Source: Capitella teleta
Taxonomy: Eukaryota; Annelida; Polychaeta; Capitellidae
DNA: 64,000 nt
Direction: 5' to 3'
Assembly: GCA_000328365.1 (NCBI GenBank)
Contig: KB293867.1
Coordinates: 22,188 to 86,187 of the forward strand
Shown: positions 26,901 through 37,300 of the stretch, piece after piece
Layout of the letters: each line of letters opens with the position of its first letter
Numbering within the stretch: position 1 is the stretch's first letter
The notes under the pieces: generated by a model
What the model saw: only the letters and a program-made list of their open reading frames with translations
Databases searched by the model: none
Told to the model about the DNA's origin: nothing
Made by a program: the position numbers and the translations under genes

Positions 26901-29419
26901 GGCCTCCTCTGCAGTGCTAATAGCTCTAGTGGTTAGTGATTTTCACATAAGGTGTAACCTCCGGTAAAGGTTGTTACATTATGTATATGTTGTGAAGACG
27001 TAAGCTAGGGGTCGCCTATGCATGATCCCCCATGGGGTCGGATATTCGATCAGGTGACCTCTGATTTTGCACACCTGTATTTCGACAAAGTCATGCAGAG
27101 CATGCTTGCAAGCCATCCATTGACTGGAACACAATGGAGCTGTGTGGGGTGATGAATGTTCGAATGCCTTGTGATCCGCCTTCGTACAGTCGCCCTATCA
27201 ACCGGTGAATCGCGACGGAGGGGGGCTAATCACCAAGAGGGTCAAAGCAGGGCCAGCACATTTAGGCCCGGTAAGTGCAGCTTATCGAGAGTATTGCATA
27301 TTATTCCCTAGAGGAGGTTAATCTATTAAAGATGCACATAGTGCATAGCAAAATTCGTATGAAAGCGACGTGTGACCTGCTTAATAACTTGGTATTACAT
27401 AATCCAAGTCTATATTAGAACCCCTGGTTGATTAATTAACGGCATATTGCAGGATACCCCCCTCTCTGACACCGCACAAAGTCGCAATCCACAGTCATTG
27501 CCCCTTCTTAGTTTTTTGCGCATTTTTTTTTTTTTTTTGCCCTTTCCCAGGGGGTGAATAGATAAGCCAGCAAATGACCCAGAAACAAAATACGTCTCAC
27601 AGAGGAACTCTGTAGACTTATTATGCAACCCACGAGAGCCGTGTGTTGGCGTCAGGCACTTAGTCACCGCACGACATCTTCAAGAATGTGAATTTACAGA
27701 AAGAAAGGGAGAAAAAAATAATTGAATTCAGCGAATCTGTTGGTTCCCCATAGACCACCATTACTGGTTATCAGTAAGATGGATGAACGCACGGATCCTG
27801 ACAAATGATGGCTTTCATCGAAACCACCGCTTGGCTTATCTTTACGTGGCTGCTTCTCACACGACGAAATGGACGCTAATCATCGCTATTATATTACCCG
27901 GTTTAACTAACCCCCCCCCAGATTTACCAAAAATAAACATAGATATCACAGTTGTACAAGGATGTGATCAGGAAGGTGTGGGTTGTGATGTAATACTTTT
28001 AGCAGAAGCTTTTTTTTCTATTCTTAGCTTCTCTAAATTGAATCGACGAGCTAACTGGAAATACCAACAAGTTGAAATGGAAAATCAACATGAGCATTTA
28101 TTTCATGGTGTAATGTTTGTACTGAGCAATTGCGAACACATGCTGGGAGGGCAAAAAAGGGAAACAATTAGAATAAGAAATAGAGGCAGAGCTGTTGATG
28201 GAGGCCAATACGTTAATACAAATGTTGATTCATGGCCAAAACTCTTCTCCAATGTCGTTATTTTTGCCTCGTTTACCAGTTAATCTCTTTTTCCCCCGCC
28301 AATCTAAATCTACTAAATCTTGCTTTTTAGACGCTGTGCCATAACATTTGGTGAATGGTGCTCACACATTATTTTATAATCTCTGCCTGTTTGGATTTGT
28401 TAAGAAAATAAATCTGAATAGCAAATCGCAATGTATAGCTGTATCAGTGCCGACAGTTCTAGCAAGGTTTTCGTCCTAAATACCTGACTTAATTTGCTTC
28501 TTAATCCATCAAAATCCAGAGAACTTCTCAACAGGCAATGCCACATGTAAGACTACGTGGTATTTTTAGCAGCACAGTCGCTTATAAATAATTCAACAAA
28601 GGCAGACATTGTTTCTAAGCAAAAGCTGGATTAAAATTGCATACAAAGACGCAATCTTTGATCTTTTGACTGATCATCTATCAATCTTTCAATCTGCCAA
28701 TACTTGAGAATTCCCCCTTGTAGACTAATGCCGATTAGCTTGATCCTCTAAAGGCATGCAACAGCAGCAGAAATCCATTTACTGTTTGTGGGATATATGG
28801 TCTCCGCCTGACCAACAGGATACCGCGATTAGCGCCTGATCTCAGTCTGCCATCTACCAGTCGACATCGACATGGATTCTATATGTCTGGTCGCAATTGA
28901 TCGTCTTCCTTTTCTGTGGATGGATGTCCCGGTGCATTGCGAGCTTGTAGGGCATTCTTCATTCGTAGCGAATACATGGATCCCTGCCACGCGACATTGA
29001 TAGCTACTTTCGGTAGTTTATAACTCCGCCTGGACAGCCAGTATCAATCACATGTTGACCAGAATTGACCTATCACATTCGCCCTCTTACATACGGCTGT
29101 GTTCCAATGTATATATTCATAATGTAGCCTTACGTAAATAAGTATTCGGCAAATTGGATCAATAATTTCTGGTGTGTATACGAGATGGTGGAGATCCAGG
29201 GAGAATAGATTAAAACCCACCCATGTACCACACTGTGCGTTACTTTAATTGAACATTTATAACATCACGTGGATTATTTTAATGATGAAAAACTACATCA
29301 TTTTAAGGGATGGTGTCTTTGAATGGTGAAACTGTACAGACATAATTATTCGGAAATGATTTTAAAGCAATGCGGCATGACAATTCTTAAATATCTTGGG
29401 GAAATCTGTAATCAAATTC
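23980..29419. other. gene-free stretch
   Basis: About 5.4 kb without a supported gene. A weak tRNA-like box A word (TAGCTCTAGTGG) occurs near 26,920 without a matching box B. A T-run lies at about 27,524-27,538. The 166-codon open frame at 27,783-28,283 has no recognisable features. Confidence 0.35.
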
Positions 29420-29469
29420 NNNNNNNNNNNNNNNNNNNNNNNNNNNNNNNNNNNNNNNNNNNNNNNNNN
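29420..29469. other. assembly gap (50 N)
   Basis: Fifty consecutive N characters, the usual placeholder for a scaffold gap of unknown true length. Distances across it should not be trusted. Confidence 0.99.
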
Positions 29470-30390
29470 TATTTGATGCACCAAAAATGATTCCTATGCC
29501 TGGCCCACACAAGAAATATCATCGCTAACGATTTCGCGGGAGATATATTGCTAACTAGGCGTGACGTCAGGAGCTGTGATGAAACACCGAGTTCCCCATT
29601 TTTTACAATGGGCCTCGTCATATCAGCGTGTCCTGCGACTAAACCCTTGGATATTTTTTTTTTCGGAAATAGAATAATCATTTTGCCAACAGTCAGGCAC
29701 GAAAATTTTTTTTTTCGCTATTTTTCTTATTTTAACAAGCGATTTTCTAGGACACCTACCATGTTTCTCATCCTGAAACAGTAAAAAGGTCAGCCAGAGT
29801 GCACCACGCATGCGCTTTCGTTTCGTAAACAACAGAGATGTCCTTTTATGGCGAAGATGATCTGCTCTGATTGGCTGAAATCGATAGCTTCACGAGGGGA
29901 ACGGGACCAATCAGCCATCAGCCAAACCAAGCCATCAGCTGACGTTTGCCTCCTATACTTCGCAATGGAAGCCATTCTCCCATAGGCGCAATGCTAACCC
30001 CGATATTCGGAATGCATTATTTCCTTACGCTTGCATCTAGGCATGGTGTTTTTGGCACGGAATGCTATCAATTGGTGCTATGAGTCAATAGAACATCACT
30101 TAAAATTTAGTTCCCCATCCCTTAAAAAAAAAAAAAATATGTACGGGGCACGGTCGATGGTGTGTGAAGGAACCAAGATATGAGTATTTTTTTATGTATC
30201 GTCAGAGTGGCATTGCGTAAAATTTTAATTCATATTCTTAGCATTCTATGTGTGTTATTATTACGTTTCAGGGTGCGGTGAGTTTTTCGACCAGTAAGAA
30301 GACGGGCGCTTGCCATATACCTGACTTGCATAAATATTGACTGGAACCGTCGAACTTGAATTGCGAAGGCCACGGAAATGCCATAAAGAC
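29470..30390. other. promoter-like but gene-free stretch
   Basis: No exon was recognised. A CCCATT/AATGGG hairpin-type word lies at 29,595-29,612. Two CCAAT boxes in opposite orientation form an 8-bp inverted repeat (CTGATTGG at 29,868-29,875 and CCAATCAG at 29,907-29,914). A CGCATGCGC word lies near 29,808. Confidence 0.35.
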
Positions 30391-30394
30391 CCAT

Positions 30395-31390
30395 GAAATA
30401 CCTTACCTTAGAATACCTTAGGATGATCTTGCGAGCAAGCATTTCATGCTTCTATTCGCAGATCGACTTTTATTCGTCGTTACGGGTGTTGGTGGCGTAT
30501 TTATCTAGATTGTTTTTAAATTTATTTATGTTTTCGGATGGAACTAGTGATTGGGGTAGTGAGTTCCAGTTGTTTACAATTCTTTGGGAAAATGAATGTA
30601 ATCTTAAGGTAGTTTTTGATCTGCTTTTAGCAAGTTTAAAACGATGTTCCTTGTTATTGTTGGATTGTGTATAGTCAACAGTTCAGAGGGATTGATCGAG
30701 TAATAATTAAATATTTGTTATGCCTCAATGAGGTCTCCTCGCATGCTGCGGTGTACCAGAGTTGGCAGTTATAGTTTGTGGAGCCTCTCCTCATAGCTGA
30801 GTTTTTTTAATTCGGTGGATAGCTTAGTGGATCTTCTCTGGACACCTTCAATTTGCCTGATGTCTCTTTTAAGATCAGGGTTCCAAACTGCTCCACAGTA
30901 TTCTCGGTGTGGTCTGACCATTGCAGTATTCAGTCGTTTGAGATTTTTTGGAGTTAAATTCGAAAAAGAATGTCCTATTATTCCTAGTGTGTTATTATCT
31001 TTGTTAATTTTGTCTGTAGTGTGTTGTCTAAAGGTGAGTTTATTGTCTATTTGTTTCATCTAAGGTACTTGTCGAGTTTGATAAGGATAGTTTCGGGTTG
31101 GTATCTGTAAATCCGATGTGCATCACCTTGCACTTTCCAGGATGGAAATGGAGTAGCCATGATTCGATCCAGCTGTGGAGAGTGTTTAAATCTCTCTGGA
31201 GATGTTCTGGATCTGAAGGGAGGCGCATACTTCTGAATATTTTGGTGTCATCAGCAAACAGATACACAAGGGACTCCACAAGGCTTGGCAGCTCGTTTAT
31301 GTAGAGAGTAAATAGGGTGGGACAATAGACTGATCCTTGTGGGATGCCACTAGTGACCGTTTTTTCCATAGACATTTCTTCATTCACGAT
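30395..31390 (-). mobile_element. LINE 3' fragment (CR1/L2/Jockey-like)
   Basis: The minus strand encodes the second half of a non-LTR reverse transcriptase in pieces. Seen are SGIPQGSVYCPTLFTLYI (the usual GVPQGSVLGP block), the catalytic box YLFADDTKIF, and HFHPGKCKVMHIG. Past a frame break come NKLTFRQHTTDKIN, VRPHREYCGAVWNP and IEGVQRRSTKL. The C-terminal tail (NNWNSLPQSLVPS and a K-FKNNLDKY type end) closes at 30,470 with a TAA. A short tandem of AAGGTATTCT-like units follows (30,400-30,425), as CR1/L2-group 3' ends often have. The copy is 5'-truncated near 31,390 and carries at least one frameshift and internal stops, so it is dead. Clade placement is by motif resemblance only. Confidence 0.85.
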
Positions 31391-32100
31391 TACAAATAGT
31401 TACCATACTCAGCATACTATATTCGTTCTCTGCCAGTGAACTCGACAATCCTCCATATGCCTGCTTGACATGACTTCCCCGGGTGATAACCCTTAACGTT
31501 TCATTGCACGCACACTTCAAAACATTATTAGCACAAGCATTTTTTTTTTTTTTTCAAATTTGGTTTACCACAAAGAGTGAAATTGTAACAAGCCATTACC
31601 ATAAACAAGCATTGCGACACAAATTAACCATAATTAACCCGAATGTCCACGCTGTCCACATAAATGTATACAATCTTCCTAGAAACCTCTTCCCACAAAT
31701 CCTCGTTTCAATTCAGGGAAAAATCTTCCGAACAAAGCGATCTGGACATTGAAGGTGACAGCGTAAGAAGTTCTCGCTGCCCTGAGGTCAAACCGACATG
31801 ACACTCGCCTAATTGGAGGCCAATACAGGCTGCAAAGAGGCTCTTTTCGGGCTAAATGGAATTAGGACAGTCCTGATGTGAATTGCTTCCAGCTTCGTGG
31901 CCCCTGCTTGCATCCAAATGTCGTCCGATCGAGAAACAGCTGTGAAAAATGTGCTGAACAGTAAATAATAATCAGCAGAAACCCCAACCATAACACCATC
32001 ACCCGACATTCTGATTCTCTGCGCTAACAGACTGACGACCGGTGGATGATTTTGAGTCCTGATGTACCTGCATGGCTCCAGGTGATGAATCAGAGAGGCA
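31391..32100. other. gene-free stretch
   Basis: Contains a T-run at about 31,541-31,556. No exon or element was recognised. Confidence 0.35.
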
Positions 32101-32103
32101 TCC

Positions 32104-32290
32104 AATAGCTCAGACGGTTTGACAAGCAGACTGCAATCCTATGCCGGCCGTACGTGGAGGTCGAAGTCCGCTTCTACATGACAAGGCCTGACGCTGTGTG
32201 TTACTGTCTATGATAGCAGTACCCTTGGGATCTATCGAAAAGGTTAGAGAGTAATTAACCCAGGTCCCGAATTTCTATCATGGCAGCCAT
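32104..32290 (+). repeat. tRNA-derived SINE
   Basis: A tRNA-like head has box A TAGCTCAGACGG (32,106-32,117) and a box-B-like GGTCGAAGTCC (32,159-32,169). A body follows from CAAGGCC (32,182) that is shared with 1481-1600. This is the standard RNA polymerase III SINE layout. The 3' end was not located exactly. Confidence 0.6.
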
Positions 32291-33215
32291 AATTATAACG
32301 CAACAGAGTGTTAGCGAAGTCGTACAACCATAGAATTACTAGAATTACTGTGTCATGTTACAGCACCAATTCACGATAGCTTGGAACTTAAGGGGAATAG
32401 GCCTATATAATATAAAATTGTACGCCTTGTTATTCAAAAAAATGTTTCAATTAAATCTGGCATCAATTCTGACCGATTACATGACCCCTATGGGCATTCT
32501 AGCTAGCTATACTCCGTAAGTTTATAGTTATATGCGTTAAACCACACTATTTTTTATTACCGATTGCCAGGTGATGTGCCAAAGCTACAGGTAGGCCTAT
32601 AAATAATCAGCTTAGTTAATTTGGCCTGAACGCTGACCCTGTAATGGTATAAATCCCAAAGTCCCGTGTGATAACTTGCGGCAATTCACCATTCTGAGAT
32701 TCAATTGTTAGACACAATGGAGGTAAAGTCAACGCTTGGTTCTTCAGTTTCAGTCGCTGTCAATGTGATTACCACTGAACGGCATTCCAAGTAATCTGAA
32801 ATGGCTTCTTCCGCGATGTTCTTTGTTGTGATTCGATACACCATCACAATTATGGTAATCAATAGGGAGTCCATATCTCGGATTTCAGGTACTAGACAGT
32901 GTCTAACGAGCAGACGATGACAAAACCACCAGTCCGCGGGGCTAACTGCGTCTTACACATTGGGTACAAGATACAAAACAGTCTTTGAATAAAAGGGAGC
33001 ATTAATTATTTCAGTGACTTCAGTAGGGGGCGGTCGTTTTGTGATGCATGGATTAACGCGAGTGCGTAAGAGCTATGCATTAATCCAGATCGCTCAGACT
33101 AACTTACGCAATCAGGATTGAAACAGGCACCAGGGTATCTGTTTGATATCCACGAGAAACCCGTCCTGCAAGTCAGAATGTGAGCCAACAATTATAAAGA
33201 ATGAACACTCACCGT
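32291..33215. other. gene-free stretch
   Basis: Two TAGGCCTA words lie at 32,398-32,405 and 32,592-32,599. Nothing else was recognised. Confidence 0.35.
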
Positions 33216-33219
33216 CTCC

Positions 33220-33239
33220 TTTGTGTCTCTCTCTCTCTC

Positions 33240-33273
<34 letters not shown>

Positions 33274-33275
33274 AC
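33220..33275. repeat. (CT)n microsatellite
   Basis: A nearly pure CT dinucleotide run with a single CC interruption. Confidence 0.95.
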
Positions 33276-34186
33276 ACAGCTCTTATCATTATGTATTTCA
33301 CCCATTAGATAAGACTCCCAATCACTCATCTCACCTTAAATGATTGATGCGCGGATGTTTTTGCAATGCTATTATTCTCACAATCTCACTTGTGGATATT
33401 TGTACAGGCATTTCGAGAACATGGCTCGTTGTTCTATTTTACAGAGTGACGTGTACATTAATTGTGAAGCCTGATTTCATGACGCTTCCATTTACTTGTG
33501 CGACATACGGAAACGAATATTATTACATACCACGCTCGTCTATTTTATTGACCTTCTCACCCTCGATCCTGGTTACAACCAATCTAAAGCGTCTACGTAA
33601 TGAAAATACTAACAGCCATTCTGATGGGCCGAGCGGCATTGTAGTCCAATATAATAATCAAGCATACAGTGGAACCCGCTTTCGTGAATTCGTTCATAAT
33701 GATGTTTCCCTGTAGTTTGTCTTACAACCATGAGGCGTGTCCCCTGAAGAAGAAATGAGTCGTCTTCCCCTCCCTCCACCCCTCTTAATGTGTGCAATTC
33801 TGCAAATGGTGCTGAGTCGGTGTGTCATGCCTCCAAGGGGGTTATGTCGTGAGGGGGTGGATTGGGTAAACAGATATGGATATAAGAAATAAAACCAGCT
33901 CCTTTTTATAGCTTCGATTTCTACGCCCTATTACATCCAGGTGTCCCTCCAACTTGTTGGACTGGGTAAAGTAACAATTGCGCGATCCACCTACTATAAT
34001 TGTACTATAAACCTAGTTAAATAATTATATTCACACGATTGAATCAGAGCATCTGCTAAAGGTGAAGGCGTCGACACTTTGAGGATTATCTATGTAATCG
34101 ATATCATACTTCGGTACGATTGCAATCGCTTCAATTAGGTGTTTAATTCCTCGCCAGCACAGCCACGGCCGCTCTCGCGATTGATC
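33276..34186. other. upstream region of the nicotinic receptor gene
   Basis: An open frame of 123 codons (33,344-33,715) shows no domain and no splice context. No other feature was recognised until the NRF-1-type site at 34,187. Confidence 0.3.
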
Positions 34187-34198
34187 TGCGCATGCGCA
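34187..34198. promoter_or_regulatory. NRF-1 palindrome in the receptor promoter
   Basis: An exact TGCGCATGCGCA, the full palindromic NRF-1 consensus, lies 123 bp upstream of the start codon of the nicotinic receptor-like gene. A pyrimidine-rich run ending in CATTTCAG at 34,259 could be a splice acceptor in the 5' UTR, so the true promoter might lie further upstream. Confidence 0.5.
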
Positions 34199-34320
34199 CA
34201 GTAGGCATCGATCCTGTCTCCTCCTCAGCGCTCACTAAGTCCCCGCATTTCCATTTCAGGATGTCGGCTCAGCGGGAACAAACTCTGACGACTTTCTCCT
34301 GATGTCCTGCCTCCGCCAAC

Positions 34321-37300
34321 ATGGTGATCGCATTGGGATACAACCCTTGGATAGTGTTATTCCTGTGTCTTCTCCTCATCTGTTCCTATCCGCTGGCGAA
34401 TTCAGGTAACACAATAACTAATCGGCTGCCAACTTTACGCAGCATATCCCACACTGTTGGTGCAATCTCCTTATACTTTGCACCAGGCTCTAGGTCCAAA
34501 TTCTCAGGTCATGAATTGATCTTAGCGTTAGTCTGCCGTACCGATCAACCCGTATAGGAAATCTATATCCAATTGGGATCATAGCAAATTATTATTCAGA
34601 TCCGAAATACCTAGTGTTGCATTTAGAATTTTTGAGAAAGTCAGCGGCAAGTGTTTGAATTTGAGAACAAAAATACTACCTCATTGGTTTGTTGTGCTGT
34701 AATAACAGGTTTTCGGCGTTGGTATCAATAACACCTAGCTCAGCTAAGTCAATTTTAAGCGGATCTCCCCATTATGTGGCTTTCTTATGGATTAGAGTAC
34801 AGGTATATCCGCCAATCAGCCAACCAGGAATGAATGTTACCGTTCAATCTCCCCACTTTTAACTTTATGGTTGAGTAGAGTACACATGTTTACTAACAAT
34901 TATTCAGAAGACTCTTGAATGAATAATTGAATGATTTTTAATTGCACTCTGATACTAAAAGTAACGGAAGAGCTAAATATCATTTATAAATGACATAACA
35001 GAAAGTTTAATATAGCATTACAATGTAACTGCATGCTATAAAAGTTATCAATAGGCAAAGAAATGCTAATCGTAAGATAGAGTATACATTGTAATAAAGG
35101 GCAGAGTGTTAATCTCATTCGCCTATACTGCTGGGTTGTTCCTATCTATAAGATTCCTCCGATGCTACCAATGTCCTGATATTTTAGAAATAGAGAACAG
35201 AAGCGTGTACAATACTCGCGGTTGATTGCAAATAGCGACTGGTGGCGTAATAGAAAAATTGCTCATTATTTATAAGGTGATTGCATGAACTCACGCGCTT
35301 GATTAACAAATATCTGGAGATGTCCTTAATTATCCATAAAACTGGTAAATGTCATTAAATGAAAGACAAGTTCTCAGTCAGCATCAAGCAAGGGGGTGCT
35401 ATAGCTAATGCCCGTTGTGTTTGTAAACGGTTGCACAAACAATCATAAAAGGGTCACCTGTTTAGCTCAGGGGTAGAGAGTAGGGATTTTAATTCAAAGG
35501 TTAAGGATTCGATTTCCCTGGAGGGCAACAGACTAAACCATTTAAACTATTTAAAGTGAAAATCGTATGCTTGGGGGTGGGGGCAGAAAGCCGCAAGAGA
35601 GTTAGCTAGATTTGGGGACACGAGCAATCCAAACAGTGCGCTTCAGATCAATGTATAAGTGTGCATGTTTTGTTGTTGTAGATGCTTCATAGTACTTATT
35701 ACCCTTGATTATTACCACTTGCATGTAGTGCCACCTATTCACGTCACCTCCTTATGGCTCATGTCGATCAAAACCTACTCTTTTTGACATAATGGCAGGA
35801 TCGATACTCGACCTGAATCAGTCGATAGTCGTATCAATAGCGGTGATCGGAACAGCCATAGGGAAGAGAAGTGAGTTCAGAAATCACCTCTTTTTGTCGC
35901 CAACCCCTCCCCCTCCCCTGTCTGCTTCAATCTTGTCATTCAGCTATGACGTCACCAAATGAAACCCTTGCACTGCCATCTTTTGATTCCGTGACACGTG
36001 ACCCTCCTCCTGTTCTCGCGCATGCGCCAATACTAACAACCGTGGGTGAGTCTATAATTAACATGGCCTATTACGCCAATGATTACAAATATTGGTTAAC
36101 TAACAACTTTGACCATAATTATCACCACGTAGTGTTAAACAATTTTACTGCCTAAATGTTCAGCCGTAGACAATTAAACGACCCTTTTCCTGTAAACAGT
36201 CTGGTTGTGTTGAGTGCATTGACATCCTGTCGATCTCACAGCGTGATCTGAAATTCCTTTTTTCTTATCACCTTTTTTGTTCTCGTTCTTCTTCAGCAAA
36301 AAACAAAGGATCGAGACGACAAACGGACGAAGAGAGGCTACTCGATGATTTGTTCGCCGACTACAAAACAGAAGCGAGGCCTGTTTTAAACTCTAAACAC
36401 ACTGTCGATGTCACTATCCAGTTTTCTTTGATGCACATCAAGGAGTTGGTGAGCTATTTCTCGCAGTTCTTTTGATCTTCTGCAGTGCATGTCGTCTTTA
36501 TTCTTACCTTCTGTTTCTGCTGTGCCATACAGAAGATACAAAATATTATTCTTAAAAGCATAGATATGGAAACGAGCTTATTCCTGTTAGTATACAAGAT
36601 CACACAACGGCCTATCTTCCCATTGTGTAAATAATGGTCATAGCGTATCCCCTAACTGAGCCACTCAAAGTTCGCTCGGAAAAAAAAAATCAGACAGAAA
36701 ATTCATACGGTAATGCAAATAAATATATAGAAAAACTGACACCGAGCCCAAATTTGCCAAAAGATTATTCATCTGTCCATAATTTGAGCATTTTCGGGGC
36801 GCAAAATCGGAATCTGCGATAATCGAGTAGACGAATGACATGATGTATAGGAAGTTGTGAACACCCGATGAGCACTTTTCATTAACGATGCCTAACCTTA
36901 TATATTAACAGGAAGAAGCTCGTCTCCATACCTATGTTTAAAAGTATCTAAGAATTATAATTACATCATGGAGCATTAATTAAAGAGGGCCTCTGTTCAT
37001 TTCGAAACCTTTTTACGTCGGTTCTGTGGGCTTCATTGAGTGACGAGAGACCGTTTTTGAAAAATTTGGTCAACTGCGGATGATATTCAAGACAAATTAA
37101 AATACGAATTTTCTGCTCAGGCAGAATAGCTTGAAATGAGATGAGTGCGAGATTTCTTTTATGAGAAATGCTGAAAGATCTGCTCACTCGACGGCTCCCA
37201 TTGTTAACAATGGGAGAATTACTTTTATGCCGTCACGACAGTATGAAATCGAGCGCGAGGAGAAAGCGAGATTTTAAATCTCTCAAATTCGATGTATCTA

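Noticed and set aside
27783-28283. 166-codon open frame
   Set aside because: No domain, no splice context, and its composition looks like chance sequence; it is just a long stop-free run.
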